Positions 13,001-24,360 of a DNA stretch of 64,000 nt are shown in pieces. A model generated the notes under the pieces. It was not told the DNA's origin. It made no database searches and saw only the letters and a program-made list of their open reading frames with translations. The number at the start of each line of letters is the position of its first letter. Positions within the stretch are counted from its first letter, which is position 1. This DNA is from Ettlia oleoabundans (Eukaryota > Chlorophyta > Chlorophyceae > Chlamydomonadales): NCBI GenBank assembly GCA_019693395.1, contig JAAMXP010003108.1:31536-95535 (forward strand). The letters run 5' to 3'. Made by a program: the position numbers and the translations under genes.

Positions 13001-13936
13001 CCCACCTGCAAGGACTAGGCCCCAACCTATGTTCCTCCTGAGTACAGCTGGTGGCATATGGCGGCGAGAATGGGGAGCTGGGTGTGTTTTCGGTCGAGTA
13101 TGAGGCCAACTCGCGGCGGCGCATGCCGCACACAGCGATAGCAGGTTGGTGCATGCTGTGTGCACGCTGTGCAGGCTGTGCGCGGCTTAAGAATGGAAAC
13201 ACTACTTCATGACCTGCACTGTGTGAGCGCTATGCATTGTTTCATTGATGCGAAGGTTGTCTCTTTCAGTTCATTGCAGTTTCTCAACCTTGGTGAAATG
13301 TTTGCCCATTGTGCTGGTGTGTGCTGTGGCCTGTGCCCCTTTTTTGTTCTACCACGTGGTTGATCCCCTAATCTAAGGCTCAAAAGTGCTACACAGCTCA
13401 GTAAACGACGCATGCGTGTTCCCTATACCAGCCCCTTGAGTGCAACCCACGCCCCAAACGTAGTGTGCTGTGCTGTGCAGCGCTACGAATTGAGGGGGGA
13501 GCCCTGGTGCTCAAGTCTCGGCAGGAGCTGGACACACAGCACGGCCTGTTTAGTGGGAAGGTCATGGAGCGCATGCCAAACCTGGCCGCTGCTCGGTTGC
13601 CAGGTGGGACCGGGGTGCTGCCATTATTGTGATGTGTGCAGAGCACTGCGGAGGAAATGGGGCGCCCATACTGTGGGAAGCAGCTGCGGTTGTGGGGTGC
13701 AGCTGCGGTAGGGTTCTAATGGCCGTGGGGAGCGGTGCAGTTGACAAACACATAACCCGGCGCTGCTCAGAAACCGTTGATCCGTTATAAATTGCCGGTT
13801 GCATCACTGGGTTGCAGATGAAAAGGAGGCGTTGCACCGAGTGGCATGGAGCCGGCACGACGGCAGCGCTGGCGCTTGGCTGGCAAGCGGGGGCGCAAGT
13901 GGGATCGTGCGAGTGCAGTGGATCAAGAGCAAGTAG
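10050..13936 (+). CDS. WD40 protein resembling TFIIIC subunit GTF3C2
   Basis: GTF3C2-type proteins are WD40 subunits of TFIIIC, which recruits RNA polymerase III to tRNA and 5S genes. Early exons carry the family-like order GGPVWAMDWCP, DYLAVSCHP, a line ending in CIQVWQL, then GLAWHCQWCPD. Next come GLLAAALGDGSVRIWPV (exon from 11197, ending 11763), DLLAVGCWDGTVALFKL and LLTAGHEGCLRIWDLR. Further exons join in phase: 12006-12064, then one from 12276 starting DWTARPFGLLVAMED. Later blades are LVAYGGENGELGVF (about 13048-13145) and a last exon from about 13817 containing WLASGGASGIVRVQW, with stop at 13934-13936. The start is uncertain; 10050 is the best ATG but its link to the exon near 10303 is unresolved. 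The exons between 12430 and 13020 are unclear. A Gln/Lys-rich insert lies near 10770-10830. It could be another WD40 protein. Confidence 0.6.
11144..11167. repeat. CCTG microsatellite in an intron
   Basis: Five to six tandem CCTG units lie in the intron just before the exon that starts at 11197 in the TFIIIC-like gene. Confidence 0.9.
12737..12835. repeat. Imperfect 32-bp direct duplication
   Basis: The 32-bp block at 12737-12768 recurs at 12804-12835 with two mismatches; both contain GCATCAGGGCATGCA. It lies in the poorly resolved part of the WD40 gene, so one or both copies may be intronic. Confidence 0.85.
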
Positions 13937-14241
13937 AATCTTGCTGTATAACTCTCACCGAGGTAATAACTGGAGCAGTGGCCCATTGACGCGGACGGGG
14001 CCACAACTCTGCGATGGTGGGATAGGAGGGGCCGTAAGCAGGACAAACCTGGGCGAGCAGTACGCATCATAGAGGATTAGCCCAGGCCGTCCGGCGCACA
14101 TTCGCCCCATTGCTCAGTATATCGCTTCACCGCAAAGTCCAACCCTCTCCCCTCTGCTTACCTGGGTTGCGGAGAGAATCTCGCTCCGACGCTCCTCTCT
14201 ACAACACTTGCAACACGCCCCTCTGTCGTGCATCCGGGTCC

Positions 14242-14880
14242 ATGTGGGCAGCCGTAAGCGCACCCTCTCACCTCATAAAGGCACAGGCAGCGAGCGGCGG
14301 GGGCTCAGGCCATCCCACGAGGGTTCCTCGGCCTCCAAAGGCGCTCGCTTTTCAAGTGCAACCCGCCGGTATAAGCAGCAGCAGCACCACTTTCAGCAAC
14401 GACAGGGCCGAGGCACCAGCACCCAGCTGTGCATGGCCTCGCGAGCAGCAGCGAGCGCAACAGCACCCACCGCTGGCGCAAGGCATCTTGGCCTCCCTGT
14501 TTGGAAACTGGGTAAGCTCCGCGTCGCGCCCTTACACGTGCGTTTCATTGGGTAGCTCTGGTTGCAGCCCCCGCTGACTCGGCGCTCAACCCACCCGCTG
14601 GCACAACCTGGCCCCCAACCCCACCACGTAGGGTGGCTGCTACGTCTGGTCTTTGTCTCTCGTATCACCTGTTGGGATGTGACAGGGCACTTAAGGGCCA
14701 GATTAACCTTATTCTAGGGCTTTGTTTACCTAAACGCAGGCTGAGCCAACGCCAGCAGAAGCCGTGTTGCCGCCCGAAGTGCAGCGCCTGATGCACTTCA
14801 CAGACGGGCCAGGAGCTTCGGAGCAGGACGCTGAAGAACAGCCCCTCCTGCTGCGCCTATGGCGTTACCAGGGCCCATGA
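14242..14880 (+). CDS. Small unrecognised protein with transit-peptide-like N-terminus
   Basis: I do not recognise the family. Two exons, 14242-14511 and 14740-14880, join in phase 0 across a GTAAGC...CGCAG intron and give 136 residues. The first 60 or so residues (starting MWAAVSAPSHLIKAQAASG) are rich in Ser, Ala, Arg and Pro and poor in acidic residues, as in a plastid transit peptide. The mature part keeps short hydrophobic stretches, GILASLFGNW at the exon junction and LPPEVQRLM and PLLLRLWRYQGP near the C-terminus, separated by an acidic segment. It follows the WD40 gene in the same direction, 305 bp downstream. Plastid targeting is an inference and no function is proposed. Real splice sites and a clean frame support it as a gene. 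Confidence 0.55.
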
Positions 14881-16306
14881 CTGCGTCCCGTCTCGCACAT
14901 CCCCCACATCGGCTGGCAAATTTTCAAGCGCCGTTGCGCGCACGATTTTCATGGTGTGCAGCCCAGCGCACCAAGCAGGCTAGGCACTTCCCACGGCATC
15001 CGAATGCAGTGTTAGCCGACACACACAGCGCGGCCATACTGCATAACGCCACCGAGCACGAGCACTTGCATAACCAGTTGCCTGCTTGATCTGGTGGTCG
15101 CCAGCCAACCACCAGCCGGGATGCCACATATAACTGACATGGGCCTCGGCTCCATCCATTGTACCACTGCGCAAACACATGACTACTCAGTGCCTGCTGC
15201 CTATACACACCACGTGGCTCTCATTCTCTGCAATCCATCACAAGTTTTGCGCAAGGCTCCTTCTGTATTTATCTTTTTCTGTGGTTTGTGCACCCTTAGT
15301 CCCAGGCGCCCTGCCTGACTTTTTCGGAGAACCCCACCCTCCATCACCCGTAGCGAATTTTGCGTCTGTGTCTGCTGCCAGCTGATGGCTGAGTTTGTGC
15401 AGCCGCGGCTGTGCACCATCCCACCACCGTCCTCCGCTTGCCTGGCCCTGTTGCCACCTTTTTGTTGCTTGAAGCATTTTCCAGACCACTGTCAATTGAA
15501 TTAATGCCCTGTTGCCCCCCTTGCCATTCCAAGGCTACCACAATTTTGGTAGCGTTTTTGTGTTATCAGAGGACCCCCTCCCCCAGTCTTGTAATTGTAC
15601 AGCGTGTCTAGCAGCATGGGACTGTGAGCCGACAAATGTGTCTAGTTCCGTGGGAGGGTGAGCAGACACACAGGGCGCACAGGTGTGTGTTTGCGGTCCG
15701 GCAAGTCTGCCATAGATGGGAAATCCAGTAATGACAGATGTGTGATCTTTGCTGCAACTGCTGCTTGAACCGAAGCGGGCACTTGATCGCTCCCTGAGGA
15801 AACCCAAGAAACACATGGAACACGTCTCACGGAGGCCTGATGCAAGCTTGCAGAGCTTAGCTGGCAGGTTGGACGGGAGTGCGATTTACATGCAGTGCTG
15901 CGACAGACAGACAGAAAGAAAATGTAAGGGTTGAGAGACTGTAAGGAAGGAAAGGCAAGCAGTGAAAGGAGGGAAATAAGAGAGGGACGGGTGTTGTAGT
16001 CGCATGGCAACAGCGCCGCGCTGCCCAAAGCGGGGGGGAAAGGCCTGGGAAGGAAGCCGCGGCAGGGCGGCAGCCTGCCTGTTGTTCCTAGGGTGCCTAA
16101 GTAGCTATGTGCCCTCAGGATAAAGAGTAGAGAGAAGAGCTAGGAACCTACAGAAAGGAAGCACCTGGCTAGTTAACAGACAGAGACTGACAGACAGGCT
16201 GCGCCCTCACAGAGGGGGGCTCGGCAAGGCAGGTGGCCGGGCCAGGCTGGCAGGCTCAGGGCGGATTCGAAGTTGCCGTTGCATGTCAGCAGCTGGCCCA
16301 GGTTCA
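14881..16306. other. Convergent intergenic region
   Basis: This 1.4-kb stretch lies between the stop of the 136-aa gene (plus) and the stop of the B55 gene (minus). No exon with recognisable protein content was found. It is partly purine-rich (about 15905-16150). TGTAA occurs at 15590 on the plus strand and near 15885 on the minus strand, both far from the stops. Confidence 0.6.
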
Positions 16307-19300
16307 TCATCGGCCTGTTGAACCTGCAGGGTACAAGAGACAACGCCCCACAGTTGAAGAATCGTGCAACGCAGAATTGGTAGGGCAGGCCACCGGCCAG
16401 CCAACCGCTGGCCGGCGGTGTTTTCCGCCGTTCTGCAGCCTGCTTTGCTCTTTGCTGACCATCCCCCAATATACACCTGCGACAATCCTCCCATTCTGGA
16501 CCAACCCTGCCCTACAAATCAATCTATGGCATGCTTTCTCTCATCCGCACCGACCACCCACCGTAGAAGAGGTAGAGCGAGTTGGATGCCGCTGTTGCAA
16601 TCACATTGGCCTGCGGGTGCCAGCTGAGGTGCAGGAGCTTAGAAGTAAAGTCCTGGGAAATCGCGTCCTCCCCAGCCGTGAAACTGCTGCTGCGGCTGCC
16701 CCGCCCGCTGCCGCCACGACTCAGACCAAAGCGGCTGGGCAGCTTGGCGCTGCTCTGCAGCCGCTTGCGTGAGGGGTCTCGGCTGGCCTCAAGCAAGCAG
16801 TCGCCGCTGCCGTCATGGCCCACAACCCTGCAAACAAAGAATAGAGCAGCATGCAGATCCATGGGTCGTTGTTTGTATGACCCTAGTTCTTTGACCGCAG
16901 CAACGAACACAACAAGGTGATGAAACCTGGCACGCGGGCACAACGGCACAACCATGCCTCTCAGCACCCACAATAGCAGAACCAAGCTTAGCAATGGACA
17001 TCCATCAAGCCCTGAACTCAGCTTCCCGACACTTGTTGGATGTAGGTGAAGTGCTGGGCACGTGCCTTTACTCAACAACACCTCTATGACCCGACCCTAC
17101 CTTCAATGCAGACCTCAACCAGAAGCCACCCACCTGAAAAAGTTTGAGTATGTCCCCGTGGCAAAGTGCTTGCCGTCCCCGCTCATAGCGCAGTCAAACT
17201 TGTCAAAGATGCAGTCGCTCTCGTACAGGTCGCACAGCTGAATGCAGAACGCAAAGCAGTGGCACACAAAATTGGAAAAGCAACTAGCAGTCCAAGAGAC
17301 ACGGTAAGCGCATCGCACGGATGCCACGGTCATACAGTCTCCACACCCATGGAACAGCACATTCACAAAACGCCACCCACCTTTCCGCGCAACGACTCAT
17401 GCACAGGGTATGCCGCCAGCGGCCCGCTATCCATATTGATGTCCCAGAGCTTCAGGGTCATGTAGTCGCGGGACAGGATGTAGCGACCACAGGGGCTGAA
17501 CTTAATGTCGTTGATGCTGCTGATGATCTCACTGAAGAAGGATCGCGGGCCCTGCGGGATGGTACATTACGTGCGGCACAACAAAGAGATTACTACACTG
17601 CGGGATGCTGATAGCTTGCTCGTGGTGGTGAAGCCAGCAGTCACACAATGGGTCAGCCTGCTTCGCATAATGCGCTTATTGATGAGAAACTGACCTGAAC
17701 AAACGCACGGCAGCCACATTACAGTGCACCACACTGCTATCAGTACCTCCCGCTGGCCGGGCTGCTAGAGCATGCATCTCTCCGCCCTACTCCAGCCTTG
17801 TCCCCCAGCCCACCACTGCCTCCCATCCAAACCCGCCCACCGCATGTCCCCAACCCACCCACCAGCTCGGGCACTATCTCACCAAACCCACCCACCCATT
17901 GACCAATCGACCCACCCACCAACAACGCACCGCTGGCTCCGAATCCTCAAATAGCTTGGCATGCTGGTCACACAGCGCCGCTTGCCGCATGTCTGCCAGC
18001 CGTATCAGCCCCTTGCTGCTGCTGTAGCCAAAGAGGTGGCAGTGCTGCGGGTGGAAATCGGCGCAGGTGATGACCTGCAGAAAAGAAAGAGGAGGAGAGA
18101 GGCAGCCGGAGGGGCAGCAGCTGAGAGGAGTGCAGGGGAAGTCATCAAGTTTGGTTACAGATCATGTTGGATGAGCGAGGACGCATTACAGCAGCTCCAA
18201 CACAACAGAACCAGGCTGCGACTCCTTGCCGCGACAAATGTAGGTATTGCTCCCGGCTTTTTGAAGGCAGAGGCTGGCACCACCCGCCAATCACATGCTG
18301 GATAGGACCTAAAATCTTTCGTTACCACCAGCACACCACGACTACCCTTGCACACCCACGATCGTAATACTTGTATGTACAGCAGGCAGACCGCAGCCCA
18401 ACAGGCCTCTGCTTTGTGCTGGTGAATGCTACCTTGTAGTCATTACCCCGCGCCCCACGCACGCAGCCAAGCACTCAGACCCACACACCTCTGTGAGGTC
18501 CTCCATGTTCTGCGGCTTGATATCCACAATATTGAACGCCTGGTCCTGCCTGCAACACAGTTATACAACACAACAGAGAGCAGCACAGGTTCGGGGTGAC
18601 ATGTGTGACTATAGGCTGGAGTAGAACACAGAGCAGCACAAAGCAGCATGATACAAGCGCAGACAACTTGCCAACGAAGCAGGCGCTCTGAGATGCAAAA
18701 GTCACCAACTTGGTGACTTTTGGTGACAACAAGCTTGCCAACTGAACCCCAGCAGCACCCCAGGCCTGCAGCCAACCCACCTGTCAAGGTGCCAGAGGTT
18801 GACCCGCAGATCGTCCGCTGATATGAAGGTCTCACAGTCTGACGACAGTGCTATCGAGTTGATGTGGTAGGTGTGTGCGTTTGAGTATGACCGCTTGCAC
18901 CTCGTACTCAGCAACGTCTCCGTGCCCACCACACGCGGCACGCGCAACACATGCGGCATCGCTGCTGCTGCGCTGCAGGCTGCATTCAGCTTGTCTGGAG
19001 AGTACATGCCGGCGCTGCCTGGGCGCGATAGCCCCGAATTGAGAGTGCTGCTGCCATTTTGCAAGTTGAACTCAGCAAGCGACGCCACACGCTTCTCATA
19101 TACCTGCACGTGGTGGGCGCAAACACGCGGTATGATGAGGCAAGTGACCGCAAGGTGAGGGCCAAGCTGTGGGGCATCAGCAGTGGTCAGCAAGCCATAT
19201 GCTGCTCATCTCCATATAATGCATTTACGTTGCAAATGATGCAACTATCGTGACAATAACAATGGCTCGCTCTGCTATACGTGCCACCAATCCGCCTGAC

Positions 19301-20436
19301 ATGGGCCTGCTGATGAAGGAAAGGCAGCCTAGAACCGAACCACAACTGCACGTGCTGCAGCAAACAGCTCCCCAACTGCATGCTCTGTGTGACTGCTTCA
19401 AAACACGCTGGCGGCGTGTGACTGCTTCAGAACACGCTGGCGGCATGCTGATGGGAGCTGCTAAGCATGCCCCAGCGCCCGCATCCACCTGGCAACCCGT
19501 ACCCAGCCCAGCTCACCTTCCACAGTTTAATGGTCTTGTCGTTGGTGGTGAGCAGCATGTGGGTACGCCCGCAGCACCGCCCCTTGACCCAGCGCACTTT
19601 GTTGATCTTCTCCTCAATCTCCAAGGATTTGAGGTAATCAAACTCAGGCTCATGAGATTGGAACTCCGTCAAATAGCGGAACTCATAGGGATTTGTGTGC
19701 AGCGGCGAGTCGGGGCGCGTATCAGGATGGCCGACGCGCTGCAGCACGGTTGTGTAGGGCCCGCAGGGCAGCCAAGTTTTGACCGAAAGGCAAGAAGGGT
19801 GGAGTCAGGGAACACAGAGAATAGAGGGGGCACATGCCAGGTAGCATCACACCAGGCAGCAGACAAAGGGTGTACTTTCCGCAACAGAATTTAGTGAGCA
19901 GCAGCAACCAATTGGCGCAAGGTATCGACCGCCATTTCTGGCTCTGGGCCTGAGGTGCGTGTGGCTCACCGGGCGTGAAGAACCTATCCTTTCAAAAAGC
20001 ACCACCCGCCCGCCCTGGTCGCCAGTGGCTAGATAGTCGCCGGTTTGATCAAACTCCACCGCTGAGATGATGTCGGCTGCAGATCAGGCCAGCAGGCAAT
20101 ATGATGGGTGGGTGTGAGCTTACACATGCTTACACATTAAGGTAACACATGCTTATGTTGCAACAATAGGGTAGAACATCAGCCCTGCATTTGTTACAAT
20201 TCCTCCCAGCAAAAAGGGAGAATCAGGGCAGCACTTGGCACATCAACAAACATAGGAACCAAAGCCAAGGAGCCACTTCATAGAAGCAACACTGAGTCGT
20301 GACGCTGCTTTTCAAAGTGCCACCACCCACCTTCCTGTACTTCCTCTCCGGGGCTCCGTTCACCAAACACCTGGCTGAAGTGCCATTCTAATGGCTCGGC
20401 ACTGGCTGAAGCCCCTGTGGGACCCGCCAATGCCAT
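16307..20436 (-). CDS. PPP2R2: Protein phosphatase 2A regulatory subunit B, B55 type (WD40)
   Basis: B55 is a seven-bladed WD40 propeller that targets the PP2A core enzyme to substrates, for instance in mitotic exit. The ATG at 20434-20436 starts exon 1, which contains [18 protein letters not shown]. Next come [20 protein letters not shown] and GGRVVLFER (about 19995-20075), then [20 protein letters not shown] and NKVRWV (about 19530-19680). The next exon has a Ser/Gly-rich insert and [20 protein letters not shown] (about 18780-19110). Then come [53 protein letters not shown] and [13 protein letters not shown]. These follow the conserved B55 order. The last codons come from a tiny exon ending at TGA 16307-16309, replacing the usual plant ending after LYMYY. 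Ten or so introns; boundaries approximate. Confidence 0.93.
17801..17935. repeat. CCCA/ACCC-rich low-complexity stretch in B55 intron
   Basis: Irregular repeats of CCCACC and CCACCCA run through this intronic stretch, strongly C-rich on the plus strand. Confidence 0.8.
18697..18721. repeat. 25-bp palindrome in B55 intron
   Basis: Perfect 12-bp arms (AAAAGTCACCAA and its complement) flank a single C. Half of the motif, TGGTGAC, recurs immediately after. It lies within an intron of the B55 gene. Confidence 0.9.
19387..19444. repeat. 29-bp tandem duplication in B55 intron
   Basis: Two adjacent 29-bp copies, 19387-19415 and 19416-19444, differ at one base. Each begins GTGTGACTGCTTCA. Confidence 0.95.
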
Positions 20437-21004
20437 CGCTGCTGCCGCCTATCTCAACAGGGCAGCTTTGCCCCAGGCCTGCGGCTGGCCGCTGCGGTGT
20501 TGAAGGGGCTGCCGCCCCGCTCGCCGAACTTCCACCACGCCGCGGCCTTCCTCTGAGCGGCCAACCTGCGAAGGTGCACGGAGCCCGTTATAGGCCAAGC
20601 ACGCCTGCAGGTGCGCCTCAATAGGCGACTGACATCGGCCGTCTAACTGTTTGTTCAAAGTCAGGCCTGTCGCGGCGCCAGCCGCAGCACCTGCGCCGTA
20701 TCCGAAAGCTGTCCACAAGGTCCCCAGGGCCCAGTCGTGCCGCCCGCCAACCGTCTGGGCTGTGTCACACTAGCTCGCCTCGAAGAGATCGCCGGCCGGC
20801 CCAAGCGCTGACCACGCTGGTAAGAGGATGAATAGTGCGATCAGGACGCAGTGCGGATCTCCAAGTGACGTGGGAACTACTGGGCCTCCACCTGTCTTCC
20901 GCCTTCCTGGCAGATGCACGCCGCTGCTGGCGTCACCTCCGCTGGCAACAACCTGTTTACACAAGCAGCCGCCACACCTGTTACAGCTGGCAATGCAATC
21001 AGAA
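20437..21004. other. Intergenic: B55 upstream region, 3' flank of HhH-like gene
   Basis: About 570 bp without a supported exon. It should hold the B55 promoter and 5' UTR. No repeat or RNA gene was seen. Confidence 0.6.
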
Positions 21005-22248
21005 TCAACGTTTTCGCTTTGCACCCTTCTCCCTCCCACTTTTCCCGCCAACATCGCTGCCGCCGCCGCCAGCTGCCGCCCTTTTGCCGACGCTGCTGCC
21101 TGTCCCCGGCCCTGCCGCCACAGTGGCAGCAAACAGACACTGCTCTACCTCCTTGGCTGTCCACTGCCTGTCTCCCTGTTCGCTGAGCTTGGCCGCCTTC
21201 TTGCGCAGCGCCGCCGTCAATTCCAGCACCTTTGGCACTGCAAGGTAAACCATCACAGCCAGATGTGTGCAAGCCCGGCAAGCGCTGCCAAAACGCGAGC
21301 GCAGACGAAGCCTGCCACTCTTTGATAAACTCGTGACCCGGCCTTGGCTTTAAACTATGTCTGCGCTTTAAAATGCGGGCCTGAATAGCAAGCACCCACC
21401 TGTGTAATCCTTGCCACCCAGCGCTGCCAGCATAGCCTCATCGCTTGTGAACGGAATGGTTGGGTCATAGGCCTCCAGAATTGCGGACGCGGTGGCTGGC
21501 CCAACTCCCTGTAGGCACTGGAAAACATGAGTGGGTCATTTCTGGCAGTGGATGTCAGTGCAGCAGTTCGCTGGTTTGATGCACATTAATTGCATTAGGA
21601 GGAGACCAGCGTGCCAGCCTAGCTGCCTGCCTGGTCCCACCTTGAGCACCGTCAATGCTGCCAGCGCCTCTTTGACCACCGCCGGCGGCGCCTGTTTGCC
21701 GAGGTGCGGCCTCAGCAGGTCGAAAGCGGCTGTGCTGGCTGCCTGCACCGCCGATGGGGTGGCCTGTTTGGCAAAGTCAAGCAGGCGCGGTCGTTGCTTG
21801 CCACGCGTCAGCTTCCATTCCACCTGCGGGTGCTAGGCACAGGTGCTTCGAGCTTCAGCAGCCTGGCAGTGCAGATCGCCCTCGCCAGCAGATGGGTGTG
21901 CAGGGTTTGTTTATGCACGATAGGGCGAGCGGCAAGGCGGCGCCGTCAGCGACGCACCAGCTTGACAAGCTCTTCCTGCTTCAGACGAGCAGGCTGCCTT
22001 CCTTCATTGTGCAAGTCTTTCGGAAGCTGCTCGTGAAACCATCTGGAAGGGCAGCACATCCGAGACATCGCGAGGTTCCCATGTTAGGATGTGATCGGGT
22101 GGCGCTCTCGCCGCTCGCTGAAACAGGAAGCTTACCTATCCAGCTCTAGCAACTTTAATTTCTTTTGTATGCCCTCTACGGCTTGCCAGTAACCGTCCAA
22201 CACCTGCTGCCACTCTGAGGCGTCAATGCTGGCCCAAAGCGAAGCCAT
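21005..22248 (-). CDS. Conserved uncharacterised protein with helix-hairpin-helix-like motif
   Basis: Five exons read in phase: 22136-22248, 21958-22042, 21641-21823, 21400-21517 and 21005-21237. They sum to 732 nt, 243 residues plus stop. The order is MASLWASIDASEWQQVLDGY, then KKLKLLELDRWFHEQLP, QEELVKLVEWKLTRGKQRPR and LQGVGPATASAILEAYDP, then TIPFTSDEAMLAALGGKDYT. The tail is Lys/Gly-rich and ends AKRKR. From memory, fungal proteins of unknown function share the ELVxLVEWKLTRGKxRP and GVGPATAS-YDP-PFxSDE blocks. GVGPATASAIL looks like a helix-hairpin-helix, which would suggest DNA or RNA binding. The basic tail would fit a nuclear location. Function unknown. Confidence 0.8.
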
Positions 22249-22948
22249 ATCGTAAAATTGCACTTCAAACAGGGGTGCCGCAGGCGAAGAGCAAGGTGAA
22301 CGTACGGATCAGGTCAGCGAGCTGGCAACAGCACACCGAAGCGGGCGGCGTTGGGTGGCAGCGTGCGTGTCAAATATGCGCTGGAAACATCCAAGACAAA
22401 GTCCAGCAAAGACTGATTGCGTGCAAGTCCTGCAGGCAAGCGCTTGTATTTGACACTGCTGCCGTAATCCCAAGCTCCTGATCACCCCTGTCACAAGCTG
22501 ACGACTCAGCGAAACAGTTTGGGCGGGTCGCCATAGTGCCCAAGCCCTTGGACCAGCAATGTGACGAATCCTGCATCCATAATCAAGCAGTCAGGCAACT
22601 CCACCAGGACGAAAACGGAAACACATATTGCCGCTTGATCCTGGGGTAGAGAGCATGTGGGGCCCCGCTGTCCGTGCCTGCTGGCCTGAGGCTTCCCCTA
22701 AGTCGTGCCACATTCCCATGCAGGTAGTAGCACAATAACCCGAGGCATTCCGTCTGAAAATACCTTGAAGGATGCCAGAGAGACGCATCACGGCTCAGAA
22801 TGTCGATGCTCACCATGTCGAGCGCGCAAGCATCGAGTTCCAGCCGGCAAGCTGGAGCTGCGCTGTTGCATTGTTCACTCCAAGCCGACCCCACCCCGCT
22901 GCTCTAACACAGTAGGCATCCTACAATGAAAATTACGCACTTTGCAGC
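22249..22948. other. Intergenic between HhH-like and Vms1-like genes (both minus)
   Basis: About 700 bp holding the 3' flank of the Vms1-like gene and the promoter of the HhH-like gene. The HhH-like reading frame stays open a few codons upstream of the chosen ATG (22246-22248), so an extra 5' exon is possible. A 103-codon open stretch on the minus strand (22583-22894) shows no recognisable domain. Confidence 0.5.
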
Positions 22949-24360
22949 TCAAGCATCGTAGCTAAGCAGGGCGCCATGGCTCAACACCGCAAACACCCGC
23001 TCCACGTCCGCCAACCTTGGCCGTCTCACACCCACGCCAACCGATTGCCAGCGGGGGTCGCGTCTATCCACCGGTGGTGACGGCGCACTGCTGGCATAGA
23101 GCTCATTCCACACACGCACTGCAGCAGGTGGAGTGACGATGGGCAGGAAGATGTTTGAGCAGTCCTTTGTTACTGTGAAATGTGCTTCATAGTGTGCAAC
23201 TTGCGTGCATTCATGCATGGCTCTGCAGCAAAACCATCTGCAGGAACATTACAACCGTTTCCCACAATGAAGAGTATGTCCGTTTTACAAACCAGGCTGG
23301 CAAAGCAATGTGCAGACTGCCGCACCTGTTCCGCTGCGGAACATCTGATTGCACGTGGCAATGTCCTGCTGCCAGGCTGCCAGCGTGGCGGCTGCACCTT
23401 GGAACAGCCGCCGTGTCTCGCGTGCTCGGATAGAACCCCCGACACTGTGGGCACCTACAGGATGAAATACAGCAACACTCATGGCTTTCATTTCAAGGTT
23501 GAGACAGCGAGGTAGGGCCCAAAACCCAAGGTAAGTATTGACCCGGGATGCTGCGTTGGCTTCTCAGGAGGGCTTCTGAGCAGCAAAGTTATAATAAAGC
23601 CCTGCCTACCTCCACCCTGCCGCTCATATGTTGACTGCGCCTTGCCCTGTTGCCGACGCACAGTGTAACCGGTTAGAACCTTGTGCTGCGCCATGTGCCC
23701 CTCTGCGAACAGCGCTAGAGCTGCTGAGTCGGCAGAGAGAAGCACCACCAGCTGGTTGCCGATGCTAAGGGCTCCCTGCTGCTGCTGCTGCTGCTGCTGC
23801 TGCCGCTCGCCACGGAGGTCTGAGTTGCTCACCGCCGCTGCGCTGCTTTGCAGCACCATGCTACCCTTTGCAGGGCTAGGTTCAAGCTGTGCCAGTTGAT
23901 CCAGCGCCTGCAGCAAGTGCTGCTGTTTGTCTGTGGACCTGCTGGGAGTGAGTGGGGAGGGCTCTCGTGGCCGCTTGGAGGCGAAAAGAGCCGGGTGGTT
24001 GCCAGCAAGGACCCTGGGGAGCTCCAGTTTTGCAGCAGGGCCTCCGTCTGTGCTGCCCACCAGCACCCCCGGGGCCTCGAGACGCCATTGGCAGCAAGTA
24101 TGGCGCTGCAGGCATTGTGCTGCTATCGCTGGCGCCTCTGCCCAGTGAAAAGGACGGGCGGCTGCGGGTGCCTGGCTGCCTCCTCCTGGCGCACTGGCGC
24201 TGCTGGCGAGCTGTTGCTGACGTTTGGTGCCAGGCAGCGGATTCAGCTGCAGCCAGTCATCGAACGCGCTGTTGCTGCAGGCGGGAAGTAGCGCACAGGG
24301 CCGAGACCTAGCTGGGCTCCTTGGCAACAACCACGCTGATCGTGTAGCACTGCAGATCAT
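22949..24360 (-). CDS. VMS1: Vms1/ANKZF1-type release-factor-like (VLRF1) protein, domain-poor
   Basis: Vms1/ANKZF1 cuts the peptidyl-tRNA on stalled 60S ribosomes in ribosome quality control. The VLRF1 core is visible: NQLVVLLSADSAALALFAEG, then HKVLTGYTVRRQQGKAQSTY followed by ERQGGG (about 23610-23755). GKAQS aligns with the loop holding the catalytic Gln in Vms1. The next exons give SVGGSIRARETRRLFQGA and LAAWQQDIATC, then a phase-1 junction into TKDCSNIFLPIVTPPAAVRV, and finally DPRWQSVGVGVRRPRLADVE. The stop is at 22949-22951. The N-terminal 150 residues are low in motifs, with nine Gln at 23779-23805. No zinc finger, ankyrin repeats or VCP-binding motif is seen, unlike the longer family members. 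The start at 24360 is the first ATG in frame; a 5' exon could be missed. Confidence 0.75.

Noticed and set aside
22583..22894. Possible extra exon of the Vms1-like gene
   Set aside because: It lies after an in-frame stop with no usable donor before it, and shows no ankyrin pattern.
23779..23805. CTG run as a microsatellite of special interest
   Set aside because: It codes nine glutamines in the Vms1-like linker; such runs are common in this genome.
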